DNA of 64,000 nt from JANQRA01 sp035550735 (lineage in GTDB: Bacteria > Actinomycetota > Acidimicrobiia > Spongiisociales > ZC4RG35), in the NCBI GenBank assembly GCA_035550735.1, contig DASZOM010000041.1, positions 1 through 64,000 on the forward strand, written 5' to 3'. Shown piece after piece: positions 7,031 through 18,268 of the stretch. The translations under genes and the position numbers were made by a program. Within the stretch, counting starts at the first letter, position 1, and every line of letters starts with the position of its first letter. Under the pieces are notes generated by a model. That model had not been told where the DNA came from. It searched no databases and saw nothing but the letters and a program-made list of their open reading frames with translations.

Positions 7031-8314
7031 TCAGTGCTTTATGTAGGGCTGGCCGTCGGCGGCGGGTGGACGGGCACGCCCCACCAGACCGGCGACCACG
7101 ATGACCGTGGCAACGTAGGGCAGCATCAGCATGAACTCGGAGGGTATCCCCGTGCCCAGGATCGCCACCTTCTGGGCGAGAGCCCCGGAGAAACCGAAGA
7201 CCAGCCCGGCGGCCAGGGCACCGAATGGCATCCAACGACCGAAGATCATGGCGGCGAGCCCGATGAACCCGATGCCTCCGGTCATGTTCTCCTCGAATCG
7301 GGAGATCTGGGCCAGGGCGAGGAAGGCCCCGCCGAACCCGGCGATGAGCCCGGCCGCGATCACGTTGCGATAGCGGACCCTGAGTACGTCGATGCCGAGC
7401 GTGTCGGCCGCCTTGGGATGCTCCCCGACCGACCGGGCTCGCAGACCCCACTTGGTGCGGAAGAGCCCGAAGTGGAGGGCGAATACCAGGATGAAGGTCA
7501 CATAGACGAAGAAGGTGTGATCGAAGAACATAGGCCCGATCACCGGGATGTCGGCGAGGATCGGGATCCGGATGCTGGACACCCGCGCCGGGGCGTTGAG
7601 GTCCTGCGCCTCGGAGAGAACGCGGCTCGCCAGGAACGAGGTCAGACCCAGGGCGAGGATGTTGATCACCACGCCGGCGATGATCTGATCGACCAGGAAC
7701 CGGATGGAGAGCCAGGCGAGAAGGGCGCCGAGCAGCGCCCCGATCACCAGCGCACCGGCCACACCCGCCCAAGTGCCGAACGCACTGGAGAGCATCACCG
7801 CGACGAAGGCGGCGGTGAGCAGCTGGCCCTCGATGCCGATGTTGATCACCCCGGCCCGCTCGCAGGTCAGACCGGTGAGGGCGCCCAGGGTGATCACGAC
7901 CGAGGAGATCACGGTCGATCGAAGCATCCCCACCATGGAGAAGGAGCTGTCCGCCGCCGCCCAGGCGAGGAAGGCGAGCACGAAGAGCAAAAGCCCGATG
8001 CCCAGCGCCGTGTTGGTGAAGCCGAGCCGGCGCCGACGGAGCCGGTCGAGGCCGAGCCCGAAGACGATCACGGCGGCTATTCCGGAGAAGAGACGGGAGT
8101 TGAAGGTCACCGAGATGTTCTCGAACCTGTCTCCGGGCAGGCTCAGGTTGAAGGTCGAGCTCGCCTCCCCCGGCACACCGAAGGCGAAGACCCCGAGCAC
8201 GACGGCGGCGAGGGCGAGGAGGACGACACCGATGATGATGGCGCGGCGCTCATCGGCGCTGGTCCGCAGCACCTCGGGCTCGATGACCAGCTCGCGTTCC
8301 TGGAGAGCGGTCAT
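7031..8314 (-). CDS. ABC transporter permease, nucleoside (BMP-type) importer, second subunit
   Basis: 427 aa. Inner-membrane subunit of the BPD_transp_2 family with about 10 hydrophobic segments; the family hallmark GLTCERAGVINIGIEGQLL and later SVGEHPKAADTLGIDV are visible. It has an N-terminal extension with two TM segments before the conserved core. The start ATG 8314 overlaps the stop of the first permease (ATGA), showing translational coupling. With the upstream permease, ATPase and lipoprotein it forms a YufOPQ/NupABC-like importer. Substrate (nucleosides) is inferred from the family. Confidence 0.9.
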   Translation of the reverse strand: MTALQERELVIEPEVLRTSADERRAIIIGVVLLALAAVVLGVFAFGVPGEASSTFNLSLPGDRFENISVTFNSRLFSGIAAVIVFGLGLDRLRRRRLGFTNTALGIGLLLFVLAFLAWAAADSSFSMVGMLRSTVISSVVITLGALTGLTCERAGVINIGIEGQLLTAAFVAVMLSSAFGTWAGVAGALVIGALLGALLAWLSIRFLVDQIIAGVVINILALGLTSFLASRVLSEAQDLNAPARVSSIRIPILADIPVIGPMFFDHTFFVYVTFILVFALHFGLFRTKWGLRARSVGEHPKAADTLGIDVLRVRYRNVIAAGLIAGFGGAFLALAQISRFEENMTGGIGFIGLAAMIFGRWMPFGALAAGLVFGFSGALAQKVAILGTGIPSEFMLMLPYVATVIVVAGLVGRARPPAADGQPYIKH

Positions 8315-9510
8315 GCGCCCCACCCCGTCCGGATCTGGGTCGCGTCCTCGGTGCCGGCGCGCACCCGGAAGATGGCCCGAATCAGTGCCGGCGCGGCCAC
8401 GAAGATGACGATGAGGGCCTGGAGCACTACCACGAGGTCGATCGGAACCTGGGCGGCGCCCTGCATCTCGCGCCCGCCGGCGGTGAGTGCGCCGAACAGG
8501 ACCGCTGCCCAGGCGACACCGACCGGGTTGGACCGCCCGAGGAGCGCCACGGTGATCGAGTCGAAGCCGACCGACCCGGGGAGGGCCGGAGTGGCCTTGT
8601 AGGGCGCCAACCCCATCACCTGGCTGGCTCCGGCGACCCCGGCCAGACCTCCCGCCAAGGCCATGGCGAGGGTGACGATCACCGATACGTTCATCCCGGC
8701 GTAACCACCGGCCTGAGGATTGGAGCCGACCGCCCGGAACTCGAAGCCGATCGAGGACCGATAGAGGAGCCAGTGCACCAGGAAGACCGCAGCGAGTGCG
8801 ATCAGAAACCCGAGATGGACCCGGTTCTGCGCTCCGAAGATGTGGGGCATGTGCGCCGTCTCCGCCAGGGCGGCCGACTGCGGGTTGTTGCGCCCGGGAT
8901 CCTGGAGGACCTCGGTGGTGAGGAGCCACTGCACCAGGAAGAGGGCGATGAAGTTGCCCATGATCGTGGTGATCACCTCGTGGGCCCCGGTCCGGGCCTT
9001 GAGCAACCCGGCGAGGCCGCCCCAGACCATCCCGCCGACCAGACCGGCGAGGACGGCGAGAGGGATGTGGATGAAGCCGGGTGCGGTCACATAGATGCCC
9101 ACGTAGGTGGCGGCGATGCCCCCGATGAACATCTGGCCCTGGGCCCCGATGTTGAAGAGACCCGCCCGGAACCCGAGCGCGATCCCGAGACCGGCCAGCA
9201 ACAGGGGCGTGGTGGCGAAGAGGGTCTCGGAGATGGCCTTCACCGAGCCGACCGACCCCCGGAACAAGGCACGGTAGGACGTGGCGACCTCCCGCCACAT
9301 GTTGGACAGTGCCGTCGGCGTGTCCGAGAACAGGAGGGGGACGTTCTGGACGTCGGAGAAGGCGATGATCAGCGCCCCGATCACCAGGGCGACGACGAAG
9401 GCCAGGGTGGGCAGGAGGACGGCCCGGGCAGCCGAGGTGCCGACACCGGCCAGGCGCGACATCCAGTCGGTTGCCGGCGGCCTGATCTCGGGCTCTTTGA
9501 CGTCGGTCAT
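8311..9510 (-). CDS. ABC transporter permease, nucleoside (BMP-type) importer, first subunit
   Basis: 399 aa, BPD_transp_2 family. The core signature is GLGIALGFRAGLFNIGAQGQ, with AVGSNPQAGGYAGMNV in the coupling region; multiple TM helices cover about residues 30-380. ATG 9510 overlaps the ATPase stop (9507-9509), and its own stop overlaps the next permease start, so the three genes are translated as a coupled set. It partners with the downstream permease to form the membrane channel. Confidence 0.9.
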   Translation of the reverse strand: MTDVKEPEIRPPATDWMSRLAGVGTSAARAVLLPTLAFVVALVIGALIIAFSDVQNVPLLFSDTPTALSNMWREVATSYRALFRGSVGSVKAISETLFATTPLLLAGLGIALGFRAGLFNIGAQGQMFIGGIAATYVGIYVTAPGFIHIPLAVLAGLVGGMVWGGLAGLLKARTGAHEVITTIMGNFIALFLVQWLLTTEVLQDPGRNNPQSAALAETAHMPHIFGAQNRVHLGFLIALAAVFLVHWLLYRSSIGFEFRAVGSNPQAGGYAGMNVSVIVTLAMALAGGLAGVAGASQVMGLAPYKATPALPGSVGFDSITVALLGRSNPVGVAWAAVLFGALTAGGREMQGAAQVPIDLVVVLQALIVIFVAAPALIRAIFRVRAGTEDATQIRTGWGA

Positions 9511-11012
9511 CCCGTCGACCCCAGCATCGCCAGGCCGATGTCGGTCACGTCGGCGTCGGGTGCGAACTCACCGGCTATACGGCCCTGGAACATCACCAGT
9601 ATCCGGTCGGAGAGGGCGAGGACCTCCTCCAGCTCCGAGGAGACCACGAGGACCGCCGCCCCGGCGTCCCGCTTGGCCACGATCTGGGTGTGGATGTACT
9701 CGATGGAGCCGACGTCGATTCCCCGGGTGGGCTGGGCGGCGATGACCAGGTCGACCTGACGGTCGAACTCCCTGGCCACGATCACCTTCTGCTGGTTGCC
9801 GCCGGAGAGGTTGGACACCGGCACCCTCACTCCCGGGGTGCGCACGTCGTACTGATCGACCAGTCGCTTCGCCGTCTCGTAGGTGGCGTCCCAGTCCATC
9901 ACCACTCCCCTGGAGAACGGGCGCTCGTAGTACGAGTCGAGGATCATGTTCTCGGCGACGGTGAAGTCGAGGACGAGACCGCTCTCCTGGCGGTCCTCGG
10001 GGATGTGTGAGACGCCCATCCGATGCAGGTCGCGGGGTTTGCCGCTGGTCACGTCCACCCCCTTGACCACGATCGATCCGGAGACGACCGGTCGAAGGCC
10101 GGTGATCCCCTCGATGAGCTCGGTCTGACCGTTGCCCTGGACGCCTGCGATGCCGACGATCTCTCCGGCCCGCACCTCGAATCCGACCCCGTCGACAGCC
10201 CTGACCTTCCGATCGTCCACCATCACCAGATCCCTGACCTCGAGCACCACCTCTCCAGGCGAGGCGGTGTCCTTGGGCACGGTCAGGTCGACGGAGCGTC
10301 CCACCATCAGGTCGGCCAGGGTCTGACGGTCGGTGCCCTCGGGTCTCACCTCGGCCACGACCTTGCCTGCCCGCATCACCACGATCCGGTCGGCCACCTC
10401 CAGCGCCTCCCCCAGCTTGTGGGTGATGAAGATGATTCCCTTGCCGTCTTCCTCCAGCCCTTTGAGGATGTGGAAGAACTCCTCCACCTCCTGAGGGGTG
10501 AGCACGGCGGTCGGCTCGTCGAAGATCACGAAGCGAGCCTCGCGATCGAGCACCTTGATGATCTCGACGCGCTGTTGCACCCCGACGGAGATGTTCTCGA
10601 TCAGGGCATCGGGATCGACGCGGAGGTTGTAGCGCTCCGAGATGTCCATGACCGTCTTACGGGCCTCGTCACGGTCGATGACACCGGCGACACCGGTCGG
10701 CTCCTGGCCGAGGATCACGTTCTCCGTGACCGTGAATACGGGGACGAGCATGAAATGCTGATGGACCATCCCGATCCCGGCGGCGATGGCGTCGGCCGAG
10801 GAGCGCATCTCGATCTCCTCGCCGTCGATGAGGATCGTTCCCTCGTCCGGGGAGTAGAGCCCGTAGAGGATGTTCATGAGGGTGGATTTCCCTGCACCGT
10901 TCTCACCGAGCAGGGCGACGACCTCGCCAGGCTCGACCGAGAGCGAGACGTCGTCGTTGGCCACCACGCCACCGGGGAACCGCTTGGTGACTCCCCTCAA
11001 CTCGAGCGCCAA
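9507..11012 (-). CDS. ABC transporter ATP-binding protein (tandem NBD), BMP-type nucleoside importer
   Basis: 501 aa with two ATPase domains in one chain, as in sugar and nucleoside importers (YufO/NupO type). The first domain has Walker A GENGAGKST, signature NISVGVQQRVEI and Walker B FVIFDEPTAVL. The second has a degenerate P-loop (GVQGNGQTEL), signature NLSGGNQQK and Walker B-like LVIAAQPTRGID, so only the first site is likely to hydrolyse ATP, typical for this family. The start TTG 11012 follows GGAGGG; the upstream in-frame extension is not family-like. A terminator hairpin separates it from the lipoprotein gene. Confidence 0.9.
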   Translation of the reverse strand: MALELRGVTKRFPGGVVANDDVSLSVEPGEVVALLGENGAGKSTLMNILYGLYSPDEGTILIDGEEIEMRSSADAIAAGIGMVHQHFMLVPVFTVTENVILGQEPTGVAGVIDRDEARKTVMDISERYNLRVDPDALIENISVGVQQRVEIIKVLDREARFVIFDEPTAVLTPQEVEEFFHILKGLEEDGKGIIFITHKLGEALEVADRIVVMRAGKVVAEVRPEGTDRQTLADLMVGRSVDLTVPKDTASPGEVVLEVRDLVMVDDRKVRAVDGVGFEVRAGEIVGIAGVQGNGQTELIEGITGLRPVVSGSIVVKGVDVTSGKPRDLHRMGVSHIPEDRQESGLVLDFTVAENMILDSYYERPFSRGVVMDWDATYETAKRLVDQYDVRTPGVRVPVSNLSGGNQQKVIVAREFDRQVDLVIAAQPTRGIDVGSIEYIHTQIVAKRDAGAAVLVVSSELEEVLALSDRILVMFQGRIAGEFAPDADVTDIGLAMLGSTG

Positions 11013-11057
11013 CGACCCTCCATTCTCATCAACGGATGGGCGGTACCTTATAACGAA

Positions 11058-11085
11058 GAGAGCCCCGGCGTAGGCCGGGGCTCTC
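11058..11085 (-). terminator. Hairpin between the BMP lipoprotein gene and the ABC ATPase gene
   Basis: A perfect 12-bp stem (11058-11069 with 11074-11085) with a 4-nt loop, followed on the minus strand by TTCGTTATAAGG. It sits 36 nt after the lipoprotein stop and 45 nt before the ATPase start. It can serve as a partial terminator or 3' stabiliser that yields more binding protein than membrane subunits, a common arrangement in ABC importers. Confidence 0.65.
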
Positions 11086-11121
11086 ATCATCTGTCGTAGT
11101 TCGTCAGCTGATTCGATCAGC

Positions 11122-12276
11122 TCACGGGGTGAAGTTCGAGGCGTCGATCGCACCTGAGGCGATGTCGGCCAGGATCTGCTGCACCTCCGCGTCCAGCTCC
11201 TCGGGCACACGGTCGGCCCACGAGTGGTACTCGGCCAGCCCGACACCCTGGTTGGAGAGGTTCCCAACCTCGCCGCCAGCAGTCCAGCCGCCATTGGCGT
11301 GGTCCTCGAGGGAGCGGGTGACCTGGAGGGCGATCGCCTTCTCGATCGTGGTCAGCCACAGGTCCTGGTACTCAGGCGGAGCAGCATCGAACGCGTCCTG
11401 GTCGACACCGATCAGGGCAGCCTCGAGGCCTCGGTCCTGGATGGCGGTGCCACAGGGCAGGTTGATCGCCCCACCGACCGGCAGGATGATGTCGGCGCCT
11501 TCGTCGAGCAGGCTCTCACAGGTGGCCCGGACGACCGGGTCGGCCGGGTCGAACGTCCCGGTGAAGGTGCCGTCCTGGGCCTCGACGTCCCATCCGAGGA
11601 CCTGGACATCTGTGCCCTTGACCTCGTTGTAGTGGGCCACACCCCGGGCGAGGCCGTCGAGGAAGATGGCCACGGTCGGGATGTTGAGACCGCCGTAGGT
11701 GCCGATGATCCCTGACTGGGAGACGCCGGCGGCGAGATAGCCGGCCGCGAAGGCGGCTTCGTCGGTCTGGTAGACCAACTCGCGCACATTGTCGATGTCG
11801 GGGTCGTAGCCGAAGTCCACGATCGTCCAGTTGATGTCCGGATTCGCCGCGGCGTTGGTCGCAGTGGCGTCACCGAGCTGGAATCCCACGGTCACGATGT
11901 GCGTGGCACCTTGGCTGATGCACTGGTCGATGTTGGGCTGGTAGTCGGCCTCATCGTCGGACTCCAGGAGAATCGGGTCCTCAGCGGCGAATCCCGCCGC
12001 CACCGCATCCTGAACACCCTGCCAGGCGGCCGCATTGAAGCTGCGGTCGTCGACACCGGCGAGGTCGGTCACCAGACAGGCGACGACGGCTTCGACGTCC
12101 CCACCGGTGGTGGTAGTGCCGTCTCCGCCCGTGGTCGTGGTCGCCGGCGCCCCCGTGGTGGTGGTCTCGGCTCCCCCGGTTGTGGTGGTATCCCCGCCCT
12201 CGTCGGCCGGGGAGCACGCCGCAAGGACGAGCCCCAGGGCCGCGAAGACCGCGAGATACCTCGAGTAGCGTTTCAC
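11122..12276 (-). CDS. BMP-family (Med/PnrA-like) substrate-binding lipoprotein
   Basis: 384 aa from GTG 12276, with GGAGGAAAA upstream. The signal peptide ends in the lipobox LVLAACS, so the mature protein is anchored through Cys. A Thr/Gly-rich linker of about 40 residues precedes the periplasmic-binding domain (CLVTDLAGVDDRSFNAAAWQ is the BMP-family start, as in purine-nucleoside receptors PnrA/TmpC). It captures substrate for the downstream ATPase and permeases. Nucleoside specificity is inferred from the family, not shown. Confidence 0.92.
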   Translation of the reverse strand: MKRYSRYLAVFAALGLVLAACSPADEGGDTTTTGGAETTTTGAPATTTTGGDGTTTTGGDVEAVVACLVTDLAGVDDRSFNAAAWQGVQDAVAAGFAAEDPILLESDDEADYQPNIDQCISQGATHIVTVGFQLGDATATNAAANPDINWTIVDFGYDPDIDNVRELVYQTDEAAFAAGYLAAGVSQSGIIGTYGGLNIPTVAIFLDGLARGVAHYNEVKGTDVQVLGWDVEAQDGTFTGTFDPADPVVRATCESLLDEGADIILPVGGAINLPCGTAIQDRGLEAALIGVDQDAFDAAPPEYQDLWLTTIEKAIALQVTRSLEDHANGGWTAGGEVGNLSNQGVGLAEYHSWADRVPEELDAEVQQILADIASGAIDASNFTP

Positions 12277-12303
12277 GCTGATTTTCCTCCGTAGATCGGG
12301 GTT

Positions 12304-12348
12304 GGGCGAAGATCGCCCGAGCGGGCAGATTAGTGGGGGTCCTGCCCG
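12304..12348 (-). promoter_or_regulatory. Two hairpins in the 5' leader of the BMP lipoprotein gene
   Basis: GGGCGA(AGA)TCGCCC at 12304-12318 and CGGGCAG/CTGCCCG arms at 12322-12328 and 12342-12348 stand in tandem upstream of the GGAGGAAAA ribosome binding site. They could form a structured leader (terminator or riboswitch-like), but I cannot match a known riboswitch consensus. Confidence 0.3.
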
Positions 12349-12429
12349 TTTCGCATTCCGGAGCGGCTGCTTTCCAAAAGGTCCAGAGCCTCGATGCGAG
12401 ACGTGGGGCACCAGGAAACGGGCTGGGAT

Positions 12430-13086
12430 CTACTCGATGCTGGGGGCGAGGGTGGCGTCGATGTCCACGGGGGCGACCGTGATCGGGTCGGTGACGCCGG
12501 CCCATTCCCAATGCCAGGGCTCCTGGGTCGCCATGCCGCAGCGAGCCCATGCCGGATGCACCCAGCCGAACCGGTAGGCGTTGTTCTTCATCCAGTGGAA
12601 CGCCTCGTCGTAACAGGTGAGCACACCGCTGCGATCGGCGAAGTCGACAGCCCTCCCCCAGCCATGGTTGGAACGGCCCGCCGGCGCCACGGGTGGCCCA
12701 CTGCACTCCCGTGCCCGCTTCGTCCCGGTCTGGATCTTGGCGCCGGTCTCCGGGTCGACGCCGTACACCGGGGTCTCGGTGACGGGACAGCGACGCTCGT
12801 AGGCGCGGAACTGCTCGCGGTAGGTGCGGTAGCAGTCCTCGTGGGTCAGGTAGACACCGTCGTCCTCGGCCGCCTCGATCATGAGGGCGTAGAGATAGGC
12901 CGCATCACGCTCGAGAGTGCAGCCCCCGACGCTCATCATCCGGTCCTGGTCCATCTTGCCGTTGACATAGCCGTCGAGCTCGAGATCGAGCGAATAGGCC
13001 TCTGACCCGGCAGGAGCGTACTCAGGCGTCTCCCCGGGCCCGAGACCCGCAATCACGACGAGGAGCAGGGCAAGGACTTTCGGCAT
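12430..13086 (-). CDS. Secreted D-alanyl-D-alanine carboxypeptidase-like protein (peptidase M15/VanY family)
   Basis: 218 aa. A hydrophobic N-terminal signal (MPKVLALLLVVIAGLGPG) is followed by a zinc peptidase domain. The ligand motifs are SNHGWGRAVDF (SxHxxGxAxD form) and EPWHWEW (second His and catalytic Glu region), joined by AFHWMKNNAYRFGWVHP. It would trim peptidoglycan stem peptides outside the membrane. It lies alone between the BMP gene and clpC. No clear ribosome binding site was seen. A cleavage role on cell wall is family knowledge; the exact bond cut is not shown. Confidence 0.85.
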   Translation of the reverse strand: MPKVLALLLVVIAGLGPGETPEYAPAGSEAYSLDLELDGYVNGKMDQDRMMSVGGCTLERDAAYLYALMIEAAEDDGVYLTHEDCYRTYREQFRAYERRCPVTETPVYGVDPETGAKIQTGTKRARECSGPPVAPAGRSNHGWGRAVDFADRSGVLTCYDEAFHWMKNNAYRFGWVHPAWARCGMATQEPWHWEWAGVTDPITVAPVDIDATLAPSIE

Positions 13087-13152
13087 GGGCGAACAAACGC
13101 GCCCTTGAAAATCGGCCGCGGACGCCCTGGCTTTAGCGGAAAGTCAGGGAGA

Positions 13153-15630
<2,478 letters not shown>

Positions 15631-15657
15631 TCGCTTCTCCTGAGCCTGGCGAATTGG

Positions 15658-15676
15658 ATTTTACCACCGGCCGGTG
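15658..15676 (-). promoter_or_regulatory. clpC promoter -10 with adjacent 12-bp palindrome
   Basis: On the minus strand TAAAAT (complement of 15658-15663) lies 27 nt before the clpC GTG. Immediately upstream is CACCGGCCGGTG (15665-15676), a perfect palindrome placed in the -35/-10 spacer, where a repressor or activator could bind. It does not resemble the ClgR or HspR sites I know. Confidence 0.4.
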
Positions 15677-15729
15677 ACTGACCCCTACCTCGGTGCCCAG
15701 CCTGCCGATCCGTAATAGCATCGTCACCA

Positions 15730-16719
15730 ATGGAAGACCTCCAAAGCCTCGTTGGTATTCCCCGAATCTGGGACCAACTGGGCCGTGTCGAGGAACGCCT
15801 GCTGGAAGCATCGGCTGCCGACGACCCATACCTGACGAAGATCGCGCAGCATCTCCTCCTCGCCGGCGGGAAGCGCTTCCGGCCCCTGCTCGCCCTCCTC
15901 GGCGCCGAGTTCGGCGAGCCCCGGGACCACCGGCCGGTCGAGGCCGGCGTGGCGGTCGAGCTGATCCATGTCGGCTCGCTGTATCACGACGACGTCATCG
16001 ACGAGGCCGACACCCGGCGCGGGGCCAGTTCGGCCAATGCCAACTGGACCAACTCGGTGGCGATCCTGGCCGGGGACTTCCTCATGGCCCGCGCCTCCGA
16101 GGTCGCCGCCACCCACCTCAGCCAGGAGTCGGTGCGTCTCCTCGCCGCGACCTACGCCGAGCTGGTCGAAGGCCAGACCAGGGAGCTGCAGCTCACCGAC
16201 GACCTGACCCACGGTCTCGACGAGTACCACGAGGTGATCGGGGGGAAGACCGCCTCCCTGATTCGGACGTCAGCCCGGCTCGGGGCCATGGCGGCGGACG
16301 CCAACCAGCCGGTCGTCGACGCCCTGTCCACCTGGGCCTGGGAGGTCGGCATGGTCTTCCAGATCGCCGACGATGCCCTCGACCTCGTCGCCGACGAGGA
16401 GACCATTGGCAAGCCTGCCGGATCCGACATTCGTGAGGGCACATTCACCGCCCCGGTGCTGCGGGCCGTGGCCGGCCCTGACGGCCACCTGGTGACCGAG
16501 CTGCTCGCGACGGGTCGCCCTTACCAGGACGAGACGGTGGCCGAGGTCATCCGATTGGTGCGGGAGGGCGGTCATGTCGACGCCGCATTGGAGACGGCCA
16601 CCACCCGTCTCGCCGTGGCCGACTCGGCATTGGCCGGCCTGCCCGCATCGAAGCCACGCGAGATCCTGGAGCGTCTCGGTGCGTATCTCCTGGAGAGGGT
16701 GGAGGCGGCCCGGGTCTGA
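15730..16719 (+). CDS. Polyprenyl diphosphate synthase (long-chain, trans)
   Basis: 329 aa. Condenses isopentenyl diphosphate onto an allylic primer to give the menaquinone side-chain precursor. The GGKRFRP motif, the first Asp-rich motif DDVIDEADTRRG and the second DDALDL (DDxxD) are all present, with K/T-rich GGKTASLI in between. A TAGCAT box (15716-15721) lies 8 nt before the ATG and no ribosome binding site is seen, suggesting a leaderless message. Heptaprenyl/octaprenyl-type chain length is inferred; small residues before the first DDxxD (LIHVGSLYHDD) fit long-chain products. Confidence 0.9.
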   Translation: MEDLQSLVGIPRIWDQLGRVEERLLEASAADDPYLTKIAQHLLLAGGKRFRPLLALLGAEFGEPRDHRPVEAGVAVELIHVGSLYHDDVIDEADTRRGASSANANWTNSVAILAGDFLMARASEVAATHLSQESVRLLAATYAELVEGQTRELQLTDDLTHGLDEYHEVIGGKTASLIRTSARLGAMAADANQPVVDALSTWAWEVGMVFQIADDALDLVADEETIGKPAGSDIREGTFTAPVLRAVAGPDGHLVTELLATGRPYQDETVAEVIRLVREGGHVDAALETATTRLAVADSALAGLPASKPREILERLGAYLLERVEAARV

Positions 16720-16733
16720 GACCGTCGGTATTC

Positions 16734-16782
16734 GTTCTGTGAGGGTTTGTGCACGCACCGTGTCCGAGGACACTCACAGAAC
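16734..16782. repeat. Nested-palindrome intergenic repeat, copy A
   Basis: Outer arms GTTCTGTGAG (16734-16743) and CTCACAGAAC (16773-16782) enclose an inner hairpin GTGTCCGAGGACAC (16760-16773). A second copy with the same spacing occurs at 19974-20022. Copy A lies between the convergent polyprenyl synthase and lysS genes, 4 nt after the lysS stop, and may act as a bidirectional terminator. Confidence 0.75.
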
Positions 16783-16785
16783 GGG

Positions 16786-18258
16786 TTACGACCGTGGTCG
16801 CAGTGTGGGAAAGAGGATCACTTCCCGAATGTGGGGCTGGTCGGTGAGCAGCATCACCAGCCGGTCCACCCCGATTCCCAGGCCCCCGGTAGGGGGCAGC
16901 CCGTACTCCAGTGCCTCGATGTAGTCGAGATCGACCGGATGCGCCTCCTCGTCGCCACCCGTGCGGGCCGCGGCCTGCTCCTCGAACCTCTGACGCTGAT
17001 CGTCGGGGTCGTTGAGCTCGCTGAACGCATTGGCATACTCGGCGCCGGCTATCACCAGCTCGAAGCGGTCGGCGATGCGGGGATCTCCGGGGTTGCGGCG
17101 GGAGAGAGGTGAGACCTCGGCGGGGGGATGGGTGGCGAATGTGGGCTCGACGAGAGACGGCTCCACCAATTCCTCGTACAACTCGTAGATGAGCCTGCCC
17201 GAGGACCACCCCTCCTCGATCTCGAGACCCCGATGGCGGGCGAAGTCGAGGAGGTATCCCGGATCGGTGTCGAGGTCGACCGGCTCACCGACGACCTCGG
17301 ACACGAGCTCGAAGACGGTCGCCCTCCGGTACGACGGTGCCAGGTCGATCTCGGTGCCCTGGTAGGAGATGACCGTGCTCCCGGTCACGGCGACCGCAAC
17401 CGCACCGATCACCTCTTCGATCAGAGCCATGATGTCGGTGTAGTCGGCGAAGGCTTGGTAGGCCTCGAGCATCGTGAACTCGGGGTTGTGGGTGGAGTCG
17501 ATGCCCTCGTTCCTGAAGATCCTCCCTATCTCGAAGACCCGCTCCATTCCCCCGACGACGAGTCTCTTCAAGAACAGCTCCGTCGCGATCCGCAGGTACA
17601 TGTCCATGCCGAGGGTGTTGTGATGGGTGCGGAAGGGCCGGGCGGTCGCCCCGGTCGCCTGGTGGAGCAGCACTGGTGTCTCCACCTCGACGAACCCGCG
17701 GTCCTCGAATTGCCGCCTGAGCTCGGACACCACCTTCGCTCTCGTCGAGGCGACCTGGCGGGCCTCGGGGTTGACCATGAGATCGACATAGCGGCGCCGG
17801 CTCCGGGTCTCCGTGTCGACGAGCCCATGCCACTTGTCGGGCAGAGGACGCAACGCTTTCTGCAGGAGAGTCAGCTTGCCGACCCGGACACTCAGCTCTC
17901 CCCGCTTCGTGGCCATCACGCTGCCGGTCGCCCCCACCCAATCACCCAGGTCGAGCTGGCCGAAGCTGGCGACCACGTCCTCACCGGCGGTCGCGGTGTC
18001 CACGAACAGCTGGATCGAGCCGCTCATATCCTGGAGTGTCCCGAACTGGAGCCTCCCGAACGAGCGGTGGAGCATGAGGCGCCCGGCCACGGTGACGATG
18101 TCGTCGGTCTCCGTGCCCGGCTCGATGTCCGCGTAGGCGTCGTGGAGCTCGGACGCGAGATGGGTTCGGTCGAATCGGTGCGGATAACCGCCGGCATCGA
18201 TCGACGCCCGGTGTTTCTCTCGCCGACCCTCCACGAGCCGCTCTTCGCTCTCGCTCAT
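16786..18258 (-). CDS. lysS: Lysyl-tRNA synthetase, class II
   Basis: 490 aa. The N-terminal OB-fold anticodon-binding domain (VTVAGRLMLHRSFGRLQFGTL) covers about residues 50-150. The class II catalytic domain has motif 2 FRNEGIDSTHNPEFTM and motif 3 GLGIGVDRLVMLLTD near the C-terminus. The start ATG 18258 is 10 bp after the panC stop, so it is in one minus-strand unit with DUF2520 and panC. Length and motifs match bacterial LysS without the membrane-bound LysX extension. Confidence 0.96.
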   Translation of the reverse strand: MSESEERLVEGRREKHRASIDAGGYPHRFDRTHLASELHDAYADIEPGTETDDIVTVAGRLMLHRSFGRLQFGTLQDMSGSIQLFVDTATAGEDVVASFGQLDLGDWVGATGSVMATKRGELSVRVGKLTLLQKALRPLPDKWHGLVDTETRSRRRYVDLMVNPEARQVASTRAKVVSELRRQFEDRGFVEVETPVLLHQATGATARPFRTHHNTLGMDMYLRIATELFLKRLVVGGMERVFEIGRIFRNEGIDSTHNPEFTMLEAYQAFADYTDIMALIEEVIGAVAVAVTGSTVISYQGTEIDLAPSYRRATVFELVSEVVGEPVDLDTDPGYLLDFARHRGLEIEEGWSSGRLIYELYEELVEPSLVEPTFATHPPAEVSPLSRRNPGDPRIADRFELVIAGAEYANAFSELNDPDDQRQRFEEQAAARTGGDEEAHPVDLDYIEALEYGLPPTGGLGIGVDRLVMLLTDQPHIREVILFPTLRPRS

Positions 18259-18268
18259 CGAAACGCGA

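Noticed and set aside
12085..12210. Tandem Thr/Gly-coding repeats resembling a satellite or CRISPR-like array
   Set aside because: They are codons of the Thr-rich linker of the BMP lipoprotein; spacing is irregular and in frame.
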